A stretch of DNA of 64,000 nucleotides from Rheinheimera sediminis (GCF_004005375.1 NZ_RZUF01000021.1:33593-97592); one strand, 5' to 3'. Numbered from the stretch's first letter, positions 33,120-42,997 are shown. Notes: generated by a model from the letters alone, not told the origin. Made by a program: numbers and translations.

Positions 33120-34172
33120 TTAGGCCAAGGTTGGATAATCGGTATATCCCACCGGGCCTTTGCCGTAAAACAGCTCAGGTCTTGGCTGGTTTAATGCAGC
33201 GTCTAATTCCAGACGTTTTGGTAAATCAGGGTTAGCAATAAAAGGAATACCAAAAGCGATAGCGTCGGCTTTACCTTCAGCCAGCCATTGATTAGCTTCT
33301 GTTTTGCTGAATTTTTCATTCGCAATCACAGTGCCGCCGAATAACTGCTTAATCAGCGGTGTAATGCTGTCTTCTGCTGCATGTTCACGAGTGGAAATAA
33401 AAGCAATACCACGTTTGCCTAATTCAGTGGCGACATAACCAAAGGTGGCTGTGCGGTTCGAGTCGCCCATATCATGAGCGTCCATCCGAGGTGCCAAATG
33501 CATAGCTACTCTGTCTTTGCCCCAGACGTTGATACAAGCGTCTGTGATTTCCAGCATCAAACGGGCACGATTCTCCAGCGAGCCACCGTATTCGTCATCA
33601 CGTAAGTTGGTGCTGTCTTGCAGGAACTGGTCGAGCAAATAGCCATTGGCACCGTGGATCAATACACCATCAAAACCTGCGGCTTTGGCATTGACTGCTC
33701 CCAGACGGAAAGCTTCTACCACGTCTTTAATTTCGCTTAAAGTTAAAGCCCGTGGTTCTTCATAGTCTTTGATTGGGCGAACCAGGCTGACATGGCCAGC
33801 CGGGCGTAACGCACTTGGCGCTACAGGTTTTGCACCGTCCAGATAAATTGGATCAGAAATACGGCCTACGTGCCATAGCTGCAGGAATATACGGCTGCCC
33901 GCTTTGTGCACAGCATCTGTCACCAGTTTCCAGCCTTCTACCTGAGCTTGTGACCAAATACCGGGTGTATCCGGGTAGCCCACGCCCATAGGAGTCACTG
34001 CTGTGGCTTCTGCCAATATTAAGCCTGCACCACTGCGCTGCACATAGTATTCAGCCATCATGGCATTAGGTATACGGCCTTCGTCAGCACGGCAACGGGT
34101 TAAAGGCGCCATCACAATACGGTTTTTCAGGGGTAAATCACCCAGGGTAATAGCGTCAAATAAAGTGGGCAT
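33120..34172 (-). CDS. nemA: Alkene reductase, Old Yellow Enzyme family
   Basis: 350 residues, FMN-dependent beta/alpha barrel. Starts MPTLFDAITLGDLPLKNRIVMAPLTRCRA, the OYE N-terminal signature; LQLWHVGRIS holds the flavin-contacting region, FDGVLIHGANGYLLDQFLQ is the substrate His-Asn-type segment, and AFGIPFIANPDLP is the C-terminal flavin-phosphate site. It reduces activated C=C bonds of unsaturated carbonyls or nitro compounds with NAD(P)H. It follows an ArsR regulator by 10 bases in an apparent two-gene operon, so expression is probably induced by electrophiles. The symbol is assigned by family resemblance. Confidence 0.92.
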   Translation of the reverse strand: MPTLFDAITLGDLPLKNRIVMAPLTRCRADEGRIPNAMMAEYYVQRSGAGLILAEATAVTPMGVGYPDTPGIWSQAQVEGWKLVTDAVHKAGSRIFLQLWHVGRISDPIYLDGAKPVAPSALRPAGHVSLVRPIKDYEEPRALTLSEIKDVVEAFRLGAVNAKAAGFDGVLIHGANGYLLDQFLQDSTNLRDDEYGGSLENRARLMLEITDACINVWGKDRVAMHLAPRMDAHDMGDSNRTATFGYVATELGKRGIAFISTREHAAEDSITPLIKQLFGGTVIANEKFSKTEANQWLAEGKADAIAFGIPFIANPDLPKRLELDAALNQPRPELFYGKGPVGYTDYPTLA

Positions 34173-34182
34173 CTGTAATTCC

Positions 34183-34500
34183 TCAAAGTTGATCGTTTAA
34201 CCGCGTTAGGAAGTGTTGAATCACCTCTTCATTACGCGAGAAAAAATGCCACTGGCCGACTTTCTTGCTGCTGATAAAACCAGCGCGTTGCAAGGTGGCC
34301 AGGTGGGCGGATACTGTCGACTGAGACAAACCGGTTTTTTGGTCTATTTTTCCTGCGCAAACCCCCAGGCTAAGTGGGTGTTCCTGATCAGCAAAATAGA
34401 CTTCAGGCTGCTTCAACCAATTTAAAATATCCCGTCGCACCGGGTGGGACAGGGCTTTGATCATTTCGTCGAGTTCTGCAGAGCTCATCTTGTAATTCAT
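34183..34500 (-). CDS. ArsR-family transcriptional repressor
   Basis: 105 residues, winged helix: ELDEMIKALSHPVRRDILNWL, recognition helix around KTGLSQSTVSAHLATLQRAG and wing ISSKKVGQWHFFSRN. The metal-binding CxC of arsenic sensors is absent; one Cys sits in LGVCAGK. It is the first gene of a unit with the OYE reductase. Upstream on the plus strand the short direct repeat TATATCGC occurs twice (near 34507 and 34528) and ATCGCGAT is a palindrome; these are candidate operators. It may sense electrophiles through Cys, but that is inference. Confidence 0.9.
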   Translation of the reverse strand: MNYKMSSAELDEMIKALSHPVRRDILNWLKQPEVYFADQEHPLSLGVCAGKIDQKTGLSQSTVSAHLATLQRAGFISSKKVGQWHFFSRNEEVIQHFLTRLNDQL

Positions 34501-34779
34501 ATTGGTATATCGCGATGTGGCGAACTATATATCGCTTTATTTCAATATTCAATCTTTATTTTATTCCGATCGGTACATTATTCAGCTGCGGTGCTGTAAA
34601 GCAAGTAAAACAGTAGTACGAAACGGAAGAGTTAATGCAAAAAAACCAGTATGAAATTGCAGCGTATTACGCCTTTTTTTATCCAGGCTCACAGAAAATA
34701 AACAAAAATACTTCTGATCTTTTCGTTGTAGCGCAACGTTTTCACTGCGGGTTTTAACTTCAACTAAAAGGAAATCAGT

Positions 34780-35262
34780 ATGAAATTTCGCGCATTATTG
34801 AATGTAACCGTGCTCTCTGCAGCTTTAGTCGTCTCTGCTGCATCTTATGCTGCCGCCAAGGCTGATATTGTTGACACTGCTGTAGCTGCAGGTAGTTTTA
34901 ATACTCTGGTGACAGCAGTCAAGGCCGCTGACCTGGTCGATACTTTGAAAAGTGCAGGTCCGTTCACTGTGTTTGCACCCAATGACGCTGCTTTTGCAAA
35001 AGTACCAGCTGCAGATTTACAGGCGCTGTTAAAAGATAAAGCTGCATTGGCTAAGGTGCTGACTTATCACGTAGTGGCGGGGAAAGTGATGGCCGCCGAC
35101 GTAGTAAAATTGACGTCAGCCAAAACAGTGCAGGGTCAGGAGCTGAAAATTGAAGTCAAAGACGGCGCAGTTTATGTTGATGGCGCCAAGGTGATCAGCA
35201 CTGATATCGAAACCAGCAATGGCGTAATTCACATTATTGATGCCGTTGTATTACCTGAATAA
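34780..35262 (+). CDS. Fasciclin-domain secreted protein
   Basis: 160 residues: signal peptide (about 1-25, SAASYA-AA) followed by one fasciclin (FAS1) domain. Both FAS1 signatures are present: [33 protein letters not shown] (H1) and [10 protein letters not shown] plus the C-terminal [13 protein letters not shown] (H2). Such small periplasmic proteins are common in marine bacteria; adhesion or stress roles have been proposed but are not established. The start codon is preceded by AAAGGAA. A terminator follows, so it is monocistronic. Confidence 0.92.
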   Translation: MKFRALLNVTVLSAALVVSAASYAAAKADIVDTAVAAGSFNTLVTAVKAADLVDTLKSAGPFTVFAPNDAAFAKVPAADLQALLKDKAALAKVLTYHVVAGKVMAADVVKLTSAKTVQGQELKIEVKDGAVYVDGAKVISTDIETSNGVIHIIDAVVLPE

Positions 35263-35280
35263 CTACTGTTGTGTTTGATA

Positions 35281-35306
35281 AAAGGAGCCTGGTGCTCCTT
35301 TTTTTT
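35281..35306 (+). terminator. Rho-independent terminator of fasciclin gene
   Basis: AAGGAGC (35282-35288) pairs with GCTCCTT (35294-35300) and a run of eight T residues follows. Confidence 0.85.
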
Positions 35307-35381
35307 CAGCGACAGACAAATGCCGAATTGATTCACTGCTGTTAAACTGCTCCCAGTTGAAACGAATTTTTTTGTGCAAGG

Positions 35382-36380
35382 ATGATGGCTGTGCTCAGAG
35401 CTGTGCTGATGTTTGTCCTCATAGGCTGGAGTTTTCAGCTTGGTGCTGCCGGCCAGACTGTTGTGATATGGATGAAAAATGGTGACAGACTCACCGGCTC
35501 TATTATGCAGCAGGACAAAGACAGGGTATTTTTTGACTTGCCCTATGCAGGCCAGTTGTTGCTCGCCCGAACTCAGATTGAACGTATAGAACACCCCTCA
35601 CCGCCCGAAGATGCTGCTGTGCCCGCTAAGGGCCAGACTGAAGCTGTGCATGTTCAAAAACATCCTGCCACAGGTTACAGTGTTGATTTAACAGCGGGTA
35701 AAAAACGCAGTAACAGCAGAACAGATAATCTGGGGTTTAAAACTACCTTTGAACAAAGAGATGACAAGTTACGCCTAACCTTTGATGGAAAATACGATTA
35801 CGAGACCAGTAACTCGTTAAAGAAGACCCATAAATATCTGCTTAATCCTGGTGCCGACTATTTTTTCCAACCCCAATTGTTTTGGCGTACCAAAGTAGAT
35901 TACTCACAGGACTTTATCGCAACAGATTACAGAAACACAGACTTGAGCTCAGGTGTTGGCTATAGCTTTTTCGATACCGCTGAGCTTCGAGTTGAGTTTA
36001 TCGCTTTGGCAGGTTTAAAGCGCACTCACTTTAAAGAAACGGCAGGACTGGAGATTTTTATTGGCGACAGGCAGAGTCTGGATTTCCGTCATGCCCAGTT
36101 GGAGTGGGACCTGCGCTATTTATGGCCACAGAGCAGCTTTGAAATATTCAGTGAAGGCAGTTATTTAAAACCCGTCAATCAACCTGTTAATTTTATCAAA
36201 TTTGGGCATGAGATTGATGTCAGTTCAGGTTTGCATTATTACCTGACAGAGCGTGTCCGTTTGTCATTTTCTGTTGATTTCGACTGGTCAGATATTGACG
36301 TTGTATTAAATCAAGGGCTGGCTATTTCCGTAGATAGTCGTGAATTACATCAAAAACTCAGCATAGGCGCCAAATTCTAA
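35382..36380 (+). CDS. DUF481-family outer-membrane protein
   Basis: 332 residues. Signal peptide about 1-22, a short N-terminal domain (TVVIWMKNGDRLTGSIMQQDKD and LLARTQIERIEHP, an SH3-like 'GDRLTG' fold), then a DUF481 beta-barrel from about residue 105 to the C-terminal Phe (SIGAKF). Salt-induced outer-membrane proteins of this family are known in gammaproteobacteria; precise role unknown. The exact start is uncertain: ATG at 35382 or 35385, or GTG at 35391, which is best spaced from AAGGA. Confidence 0.85.
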   Translation: MMAVLRAVLMFVLIGWSFQLGAAGQTVVIWMKNGDRLTGSIMQQDKDRVFFDLPYAGQLLLARTQIERIEHPSPPEDAAVPAKGQTEAVHVQKHPATGYSVDLTAGKKRSNSRTDNLGFKTTFEQRDDKLRLTFDGKYDYETSNSLKKTHKYLLNPGADYFFQPQLFWRTKVDYSQDFIATDYRNTDLSSGVGYSFFDTAELRVEFIALAGLKRTHFKETAGLEIFIGDRQSLDFRHAQLEWDLRYLWPQSSFEIFSEGSYLKPVNQPVNFIKFGHEIDVSSGLHYYLTERVRLSFSVDFDWSDIDVVLNQGLAISVDSRELHQKLSIGAKF

Positions 36381-36432
36381 AAATGGATCAGCTCAGATAG
36401 TTCACAGTGATCAGTCTGAGCTTATGCTATTT

Positions 36433-37419
36433 TTAAGTTGTGATAAGCTCTGCCGCTGTCTGGAAACTTTTTTGCCGTGCTTCTGGGTCATGCATCATGC
36501 AGGTTAGCATCAGCTCATCAGGTTGGTGTGTGGTGACAAAATCCAAAATCCCCTTTTTCACTTCAGCTGCATTACCTACCACAGAGCATGCCAGAGCTTT
36601 ATCTACATAGGATTTTTCGTGGGCTTGCCAGATTTGATCCATATCCTCTACGGGGGCGGGTAACAAGCCGGGTACACCTCTGATCAAGTTGACAAACTGT
36701 TGCTGCGGTGAAGTGAACAAATGCCGGGCTTGTGCCGTTGTTTCTGCGGCAAAGACATTCAGTGCCAGCATCAGATAAGGTTTATCCAGTTGAGCTGAAG
36801 GCTTAAACTGCCGACGATATAACTGTACAGCCTCCGTCATCATACTGGGAGCAAAATGGGAAGCAAAGGCATAAGGTAAACCCAAATGAGCTGCCAGTTG
36901 AGCACCATATAAACTCGAACCTAAAATCCATAAAGGCACATTCAGGTTTTGCCCCGGTACAGCCTGTACCTCTTGCTCAGCTTTTACCGGGCCAAAATAC
37001 TGCTGTAGTTCGAGAATGTCTGTTGGGAATTGTTCTTCAGTTTCCATTCTATTGCGCCGCAATGCTCTGGCGGTTTGCTGATCGCTGCCCGGAGCCCGGC
37101 CAACACCTAAATCGATGCGATCCGGATACAAGGTGGCTAAAGTGCCAAATTGTTCGGCTATGACTAAAGGTGAATGATTCGGCAGCATAATACCGCCGGC
37201 TCCCAGACGAATGCGGGAGGTCGCTGCGGCCAAGTGGCTGATCAGCAACGCTGTGGCCGCACTGGCAATGCCCGGCATATTGTGATGTTCAGCCAGCCAG
37301 TATCTGTTATATCCCAGAGCTTCCGCGTATTGAGCCAAGGTTTTGCTGTTAGAGAAGCTAGCACTGATGGTGCTGCCTGCCGAAACTGGCGCTAAATCTA
37401 AAATAGAAAAAGGGATCAT
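36433..37419 (-). CDS. LLM-class flavin-dependent oxidoreductase
   Basis: About 328 residues, luciferase-like monooxygenase fold. The start [22 protein letters not shown] and the segments [35 protein letters not shown] and [21 protein letters not shown] are characteristic of the MsnO8/YhbW-like group. It uses reduced FMN or F420 to oxidise an unknown substrate. CGGAG precedes the ATG at 37419; a TTG one codon upstream is less likely. It is a single gene on the minus strand between DUF481 and an MgtC-like gene. Confidence 0.9.
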   Translation of the reverse strand: MIPFSILDLAPVSAGSTISASFSNSKTLAQYAEALGYNRYWLAEHHNMPGIASAATALLISHLAAATSRIRLGAGGIMLPNHSPLVIAEQFGTLATLYPDRIDLGVGRAPGSDQQTARALRRNRMETEEQFPTDILELQQYFGPVKAEQEVQAVPGQNLNVPLWILGSSLYGAQLAAHLGLPYAFASHFAPSMMTEAVQLYRRQFKPSAQLDKPYLMLALNVFAAETTAQARHLFTSPQQQFVNLIRGVPGLLPAPVEDMDQIWQAHEKSYVDKALACSVVGNAAEVKKGILDFVTTHQPDELMLTCMMHDPEARQKSFQTAAELITT

Positions 37420-37653
37420 CAAGGCTCCGCTGTGCTGTGACTCTTTGCATTTAATACCGATTGGTATGAAACTAAGACAGCAATGGGTGCACTATATGGA
37501 GGATTCAAGCCTTAGCCAATAATTAGGCTGATTTTGCGGTTCAATGCTGTATTTTTTACGATGAAGTAAGGTAAAGCACTCTGTGTTGCGACAGATCAAC
37601 GACTGATACAACAATTAAGCTATGCTGGGATCAACGAACTAAGATGATGAATC

Positions 37654-38931
37654 ATGGCTGGATTTGATATAGCGCTGGCGCAAGACTTTTTAATAGCACT
37701 GCTGATTGGTGCTTTAGTGGGTATTGAGCGGGAAAAACACAAAAATAATGATCATCCTGGTTCTTTTGCCGGAGTCCGCACCTATATTTTGTTTGCGCAA
37801 TTAGGGGCTGTCAGTGCCTGGCTGTCGGCATTTTTGCAGACGCATTGGCTCTTTATCGCGGCATTAGCTGCAGTGACAGTGATAGTCTTAAGTGCTTATT
37901 ATCTGGAGAATAAAACCAAAGCTGTGGCTTTAGGACTCACCAGTGAATTGTCCGCTATTACCGTTTGTTTGTTGGGCGGTGCCGTTTTGTTTGGTTTTGC
38001 CGAAATCGCGGTGTCTCTGGCTATTTTAACTTCGGCTATTCTGGCATTTCGTGAGCCTTTACATGGTTTAATTAACAAGATTGGTGCAGATGATCTTTAT
38101 GCTGGTCTCAAGCTGCTGATCGCCAGCTTTATTGTATTGCCCTTGTTACCGAATGAAGCTGTTGATCCCTGGCAGGCGTTGAATCCTTATAAGCTCTGGT
38201 TGCTGGTTATTTTAATTTCTGGCTTGTCATTAGTGGGTTATGTTGCTGTGCGCTCGCTGGGTTCAGTCAAAGGCACTATGATCACCGCCTTAACCGGAGG
38301 TCTGGTGTCTTCTACCGCTATGACGTTAAGTTTTGCCCGCAGCAGTAAAACACAAACTGATAGTAGCGCAGCTAACAGACTGGCTGCTGGTATTTTGCTG
38401 TCCTGGTTGGTGATGCTGGGCAGAGTGATGCTGATAGTGTCTGCTGTATCTTTTCCATTAGTGCAACAGCTGCTGTGGCCATTGCTGGGGCTTGCCATGT
38501 TAACCTCAGTATCAGCCATGGCTTTTTTTCTGGCCAGTCACAGATTGCAATCAGCCTCTGTTGCTACTGCTGTGCCTGTGACTAATCCTTTTAGTTTATG
38601 GTCGGCTATTCAATTTGCTTTGTTATTTGCTTTGGTATTGCTGCTGGTCAAACTGGCTGAACATTATGCTCCTGGGCAAGGTTTATATTGGTTGGCCGCT
38701 CTGGCAGGTTTAACTGACGTGGATGCTATTAGTTTATCCCTTGCTGATTATGCCAGTCGCAGTCAGTCTTTTGATTTGGCGGCAACAGGTATTGGTATAG
38801 CCATCTTTAGTAATTCTGTGGTGAAAACAGTGATGGTGTGGGTCGCTGGCACTCGAAACCTGGCTGTGCGGCTTTCTGCTGTGATGTTAATTCTGAGCGG
38901 CCTTGGCCTGCTGTTATTTCGAATCAGCTAA
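37654..38931 (+). CDS. MgtC/SapB-DUF4010 membrane protein
   Basis: 425 residues with about 11 to 13 transmembrane helices. The N-terminal MgtC-like part carries FLIALLIGALVGIEREK and GVRTYILFAQLGAVSA; the C-terminal DUF4010 part has TGGLVSSTAMTLSFA and GLTDVDAISLSLAD. Proteins of this architecture are thought to transport or sense small molecules or ions; the substrate is unknown. It is a single-gene unit preceded by about 230 bases of non-coding sequence. Confidence 0.88.
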   Translation: MAGFDIALAQDFLIALLIGALVGIEREKHKNNDHPGSFAGVRTYILFAQLGAVSAWLSAFLQTHWLFIAALAAVTVIVLSAYYLENKTKAVALGLTSELSAITVCLLGGAVLFGFAEIAVSLAILTSAILAFREPLHGLINKIGADDLYAGLKLLIASFIVLPLLPNEAVDPWQALNPYKLWLLVILISGLSLVGYVAVRSLGSVKGTMITALTGGLVSSTAMTLSFARSSKTQTDSSAANRLAAGILLSWLVMLGRVMLIVSAVSFPLVQQLLWPLLGLAMLTSVSAMAFFLASHRLQSASVATAVPVTNPFSLWSAIQFALLFALVLLLVKLAEHYAPGQGLYWLAALAGLTDVDAISLSLADYASRSQSFDLAATGIGIAIFSNSVVKTVMVWVAGTRNLAVRLSAVMLILSGLGLLLFRIS

Positions 38932-39079
38932 CTGTGTACCCACGCTGAGTTTTGTTTCTGCCCGGACTGATCGCTGATGCATCTAGTGAGCTTGCCGGCA
39001 TTATTCAGCAGGAAAAGTGAAAACAGGTTGACTCAAAGCGCCGAATTGTCTTAACTCAGGCCCTCTGATGTGAGGGTGT

Positions 39080-40012
39080 ATGAGCATAGCAACAAAGCCA
39101 TCTGAAATTACTTTACCTCCTAAGGATAGAGGTTGGGGTACTGTACTGAATTTTCTGATTGAGAAATTTCATCGTATTGATGCGGCCGTTTGGCAACAAC
39201 GGGTGACTGAGGGCAAGGTCTATTGGTATGGCGGCGAGCCTATTGATGCGACTACGGCATTTTTGCCGAGCCGCCGTGTTTGTTATTACCGTGAAGTGCT
39301 GGCTGAGCCCTTGATCCCGTTTGAACACCAGATCCTGTATCGGGACGAGCATATTATCCTGGCCTGCAAACCGCATTTTTTAGCTGTGACCCCAGGCGGC
39401 GATTTTGTCAATGAATGCTTGCTTGAAAGAGTAAAGCGTGAGACGTCGTTACAGGATGTGGTGGCGGTGCACAGGCTGGATAAAGAAACCGCGGGTTTAG
39501 TATTGTTCTCTATCAACAGCCAAAGCAGGCCTCTGTACTATCAGTTGTTTGCCGAAGGGAAGATCCACAAAAGTTATCAGGCTGTGGCCCTTTTACCCAG
39601 AGAGCTTCAGTCACAAGAACTACCACAGACCTGGCAGGTTAAAAACCGGCTGGAAAAATCAACGCCTGCTTTTTTAATGCAACAGGTAGATGGGGAAGCG
39701 AATGCATTTTCCAGCCTCACCCTTGTAGCAAAAACTGCTGAGCTGGGCTTGTTTGAACTTTGTCCTCACACAGGCAAAACTCATCAACTGAGGTTGCATA
39801 TGTGGTCTGTCGGCTGCCCTATTTTATTTGATAAATATTACCCAGTGTTATTGCCGAAAGAGCCTGAGCGAGAAAAGAATTATACTCAGCCGCTGCAATT
39901 ACTGGCAAAACACTTAAGTTTCACTGATCCTGTCACTGGGCTGGAGCATCAGTTTGAATCACCCCGCCAGCTACAAAGTTGGCCAACTGCAAAAGTGCCA
40001 AAGGAAAACTAA
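39080..40012 (+). CDS. RluA-family RNA pseudouridine synthase
   Basis: 310 residues. It isomerises uridine to pseudouridine in rRNA or tRNA. The catalytic signature VAVHRLDKETAGLVLFS holds the nucleophile Asp (about residue 137), and HTGKTHQLRLHMWSVGCPI is the second conserved motif. The N-terminal region (LNFLIEKFHRIDAAVWQQRV, GKVYWYGGEPIDA) is S4-like and degenerate. It resembles the RluA relatives often annotated as TruC/RsuA-like; the target site is not assigned. Its stop shares a base with the next gene's ATG (TAATG). Confidence 0.92.
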   Translation: MSIATKPSEITLPPKDRGWGTVLNFLIEKFHRIDAAVWQQRVTEGKVYWYGGEPIDATTAFLPSRRVCYYREVLAEPLIPFEHQILYRDEHIILACKPHFLAVTPGGDFVNECLLERVKRETSLQDVVAVHRLDKETAGLVLFSINSQSRPLYYQLFAEGKIHKSYQAVALLPRELQSQELPQTWQVKNRLEKSTPAFLMQQVDGEANAFSSLTLVAKTAELGLFELCPHTGKTHQLRLHMWSVGCPILFDKYYPVLLPKEPEREKNYTQPLQLLAKHLSFTDPVTGLEHQFESPRQLQSWPTAKVPKEN

Positions 40013-40362
40013 TGTCTAAAAAAGTCTATTGCATTGCTCAGTTCTTACCAAAACCAGGTAAGGAAGCTGAACTCTTTAAAGTGCTGCAAGGTTTAGAAGC
40101 CAATACTTTACGTGAAGATGCTTGTTTGCAATACAGAGTGACCCGCCATATTTCAAGCCCTTTTGCGGAAGGAAAAAGTTTTCCTATTGTATTCAACGAG
40201 ATTTGGGCTGATCTGCAAAGCTTTGAAGCTCATTGCCAACGCAATGAAATCAAACAATTTTTTCAGACGTACTGTCTGGCCGAAACAGGCCTGGTGCAGG
40301 ACTGGAATGTATGTATTTACAGTGACGAACCAGAAGGATATGACGCACCCAACCTGGGGTGA
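40012..40362 (+). CDS. Antibiotic-biosynthesis-monooxygenase (ABM)-like protein
   Basis: 116 residues from ATG 40012. ABM-type ferredoxin-like fold: VYCIAQFLPKPGKEAELFKV and LREDACLQYRVTRH, then FNEIWADLQSFEAHCQRNEI. Related small enzymes include YgiN quinol monooxygenase; the function here is unproven. It overlaps the upstream pseudouridine synthase gene by one base, so they are co-transcribed and translationally coupled. Confidence 0.85.
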   Translation: MSKKVYCIAQFLPKPGKEAELFKVLQGLEANTLREDACLQYRVTRHISSPFAEGKSFPIVFNEIWADLQSFEAHCQRNEIKQFFQTYCLAETGLVQDWNVCIYSDEPEGYDAPNLG

Positions 40363-40456
40363 AGCGTTAAAAAGTTCAGTACGTCTTGCCACTGAACTCA
40401 AAGACGCTGTGGTCTGGCTTTTTGCTATTGCTTTGGCTTGGGTTTTTATCTGTTAG
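40340..40456 (+). CDS. Possible 38-residue single-helix membrane protein
   Basis: Overlaps the end of the ABM gene in another frame. It reads MTHPTWGEALKSSVRLATEL followed by a hydrophobic C-terminal helix ending FIC. GAAGGA lies just upstream but closer than ideal. No family known. The helix design is plausible but chance cannot be excluded. Confidence 0.25.
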   Translation: MTHPTWGEALKSSVRLATELKDAVVWLFAIALAWVFIC

Positions 40457-40536
40457 TCGCAAAATTTAGCGGCAGGCTGCGCAACATGTGTAGATGTCGC
40501 TATGATCACGGCTTACTCTGTGCTCTGGTGGTGACG

Positions 40537-40794
40537 ATGTCGAAACCTGTGTTTAAAAAACTGCCTGCGCCCTGTATGGCCTATGTGATGCCATTGTTGT
40601 TGTCCATCATCATGAGCTGCATTGTGTCTTTGATCAGCACCCTGAAAAGCACTGGTTTTGCAGACTTTGAACTAAGGCTCTGGTGCGGCGCCTGGTTCTT
40701 ATCCTGGGTGGTGGCCTATCCTGTATTGCTGCTAATTTTACCTCTGGTACGAAAACTGTCCTCTTTCATCGTTGAAAGTCCAACAGGTCACTGA
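40537..40794 (+). CDS. DUF2798-family membrane protein
   Basis: 85 residues from ATG 40537. Two transmembrane helices: PLLLSIIMSCIVSLISTL and FLSWVVAYPVLLLILPLV, with the polar link GFADFELRLWCGAW. The pattern matches DUF2798. Function unknown. A longer in-frame reading from 40438 lacks a ribosome-binding site and crosses the small frame upstream. A terminator follows. Confidence 0.8.
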   Translation: MSKPVFKKLPAPCMAYVMPLLLSIIMSCIVSLISTLKSTGFADFELRLWCGAWFLSWVVAYPVLLLILPLVRKLSSFIVESPTGH

Positions 40795-40816
40795 TGCTAC
40801 TTCAGTATAAGCAAAA

Positions 40817-40840
40817 AAAGCCGGTGTAATCACCGGCTTT
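40817..40840. terminator. Bidirectional terminator
   Basis: AAAGCCGGTG (40817-40826) pairs perfectly with CACCGGCTTT (40831-40840), with A and T runs on the sides, between convergent genes. Confidence 0.85.
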
Positions 40841-40856
40841 ATTGCGTTAATCTCAG

Positions 40857-42860
40857 TTAAGAACCTATAACGCCACCATCATCTTTGGTGATAATAACAG
40901 TAGCTGAGCGTGGTCTGCTGGTGCCGTCATTGGCTGGCCAGTTGCTGGTGAACTGGGTTGGGGTAGAGCGATCACCTGGGTGCTGAATATTGACAAACAT
41001 GGTTTTTAAGTCGGGTGTAAATGCCAAACCTGTAACTTCAGCATCTACAGGGCCAACAAAAAAGCGTTTGATCATACCTGTTGCTGGATCTGCTACCAGC
41101 ATCTGATTATTCCCATAAGGGCCTTGACCTTGCTGAGAGCCGCTCATGTCGGTTTGGATCCAAAGCAAGCCATTGGCGCTGAACATTAATCCATCCGGAC
41201 TGGCTAAGTGGTTGTCTGCCGTGAGCGTAATGTTGCTGCCCTCAGTAGTGGTACCTACATCGCCAGCCAACAAGAATATATCCCAGTTAAAACTCAAACC
41301 TGAAGTGGCAGCATTTTCTTTCCAGCGAATAATATGGCCTGTAGCGTTATTGGCGCGTGGGTTTGCGGCATCAATCTGCTCAGTTGTGCGGCGTGTGTTA
41401 TTCGTCAGAGTAAAATACACTTCACCTGTTGTTGGATGCACTGCACCCCATTCAGGTCTGTCCATTTTTGTGGCGCCGGCGATATCAGCGGCTAAGCGGG
41501 TATTTAATAAAATATCTGCCTGACTGTCGAAGGTGACATTGGCAGCGTTGGCTTTAGTCATCAGCTCTTCATTATTAATATCTAATGCCAGCCATTCGCC
41601 AGAGCCGTCAGCGTTAAATTTTGCCACATACAAGGTACCGTCATTCAACAAATGACCACCAGCAGTTGCTTTGTAGTAAGGAGCCTTAGAGACGTACTTG
41701 TATATGTATTCAAAGGTAGAATCATCGCCTGAATAGGCAATAATAGGTTGGCCTTCTACTACCGGGCCAAAAATGATGCCTTCATGGCCAAAGCGACCTA
41801 AAGCAGTGCGTTTTTGCGGTACGCTGTCTGGGTTGAACGGATCGATTTCTACTATCCAGCCATAGGTATTTGGTTCGTTACGGTAATCTTCGCTTGCATC
41901 TGCACCCAGGCTGGATGCATTAAAACGCTGGAATTGGTCAGCACCTGAGTCTGCAGTTTCCCAGTAGTAACGGCCATTTCTGCTGCCTACGCCGTAACGA
42001 CTGTGTTCGCGTGGTTTTGTCGCATCAGCGTTCATGAAATAACCAGCCCAGTTTTCCTCACAGGTTAAATAGGTACCCCAAGGTGTAAAACCGTTACCGC
42101 AGTTATTTAAAGTACCACGGGTACGGGTACCATCCTGACTGTATTTAGTGACTACTTTGGCATCGCCACGCACCGGGCCTGTGATATCCATAGGTGTAGC
42201 GCCTGTGATACGGCGGTTTAGCGGGCTGCCTTGTACCAACTGGAATTGGCCCTGGGCGTCTTTTTTGATATGAGCCACAGTAACACCATGAGCCGCTACT
42301 TCTTTACGTACTTCGTCAGCAGGACGTGGCAGACCTGTAGGACCCATAGGGTGTAATACGTTAGCATCCAGATATTCATGGTTGAATACCAGTAGGCCTT
42401 CATTGCTGTTTTGACCTGTGCTGCGGGCATCTAAAGGGAAAAAATGCATACCATCATGGTGAGCGCCGACCTGCTGTTCCATATCGGCACCACTGTTGCT
42501 GCCATCGACCAGATAAGCCGGGTAGCTACCTAAAAGAGGAGTACCCATAGGTAAAAAAGCCCGGGCTGTATAACCAGCTGGCACTGTTGCTGTGTCTAAG
42601 CGGTTGGCGGCAATGGCAGTAAAACCTAATAAGATTGGCGCTGGTTCCGGTTTTACCGCAACAGGTCCTGTCACAGGCGCTGCAGTATCGCTGCTGCAAC
42701 CTACCAGGGCTGATCCCATAATAGTGGCGATAGCTGCACCTAAAGAACCTTTTAAGAAACTGCGGCGTGAGGCCAGCACGGATTGAAAATCCGGGTTATC
42801 TGAAAAGTTAGTTTGTGGATCTATACCCGAGTTATCAATCTGGAAATTGTTGTTCTGCAT
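40857..42860 (-). CDS. PhoX-family alkaline phosphatase-like protein, Tat-exported
   Basis: About 667 residues from ATG 42860 (GGAG upstream). A Tat signal with SRRSFLKGSLGAAIATIMG ends near a lipobox-like ALVGCSS. The DUF839/PhoX domain follows: HHDGMHFFPLDA, EGLLVFNHEYLD, GNGFTPWGTYLTCEENWAGY, RFGHEGIIFGP, and RPEWGAVHPTTGEVYFTLTN. PhoX enzymes are Ca- and Fe-dependent phosphatases folded before Tat export. Residues that bind the metals in known PhoX (Glu/Cys of TCEENW and the His-Glu set) are visible. No Pho box was identified upstream. Confidence 0.9.
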   Translation of the reverse strand: MQNNNFQIDNSGIDPQTNFSDNPDFQSVLASRRSFLKGSLGAAIATIMGSALVGCSSDTAAPVTGPVAVKPEPAPILLGFTAIAANRLDTATVPAGYTARAFLPMGTPLLGSYPAYLVDGSNSGADMEQQVGAHHDGMHFFPLDARSTGQNSNEGLLVFNHEYLDANVLHPMGPTGLPRPADEVRKEVAAHGVTVAHIKKDAQGQFQLVQGSPLNRRITGATPMDITGPVRGDAKVVTKYSQDGTRTRGTLNNCGNGFTPWGTYLTCEENWAGYFMNADATKPREHSRYGVGSRNGRYYWETADSGADQFQRFNASSLGADASEDYRNEPNTYGWIVEIDPFNPDSVPQKRTALGRFGHEGIIFGPVVEGQPIIAYSGDDSTFEYIYKYVSKAPYYKATAGGHLLNDGTLYVAKFNADGSGEWLALDINNEELMTKANAANVTFDSQADILLNTRLAADIAGATKMDRPEWGAVHPTTGEVYFTLTNNTRRTTEQIDAANPRANNATGHIIRWKENAATSGLSFNWDIFLLAGDVGTTTEGSNITLTADNHLASPDGLMFSANGLLWIQTDMSGSQQGQGPYGNNQMLVADPATGMIKRFFVGPVDAEVTGLAFTPDLKTMFVNIQHPGDRSTPTQFTSNWPANDGTSRPRSATVIITKDDGGVIGS

Positions 42861-42997
42861 TTTGACTCCGATGTCGGTTGAATTAGAAATCTGCCGCGAC
42901 ATTAGAGCTGTTGTTTGTTTCAGTAAGGTTACCTTTTATTGATAAAATAAAGACAATGTAAAAATAGCCAACGCATTGGTACTGCTTTGTTATTGAA

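Noticed and set aside
34635..34757. 40-codon frame (MQKNQYEIAAYY...) before the fasciclin gene
   Set aside because: It has a fair ribosome-binding site (GGAAG) but no recognisable features and lies in the likely fasciclin leader; not enough to call.
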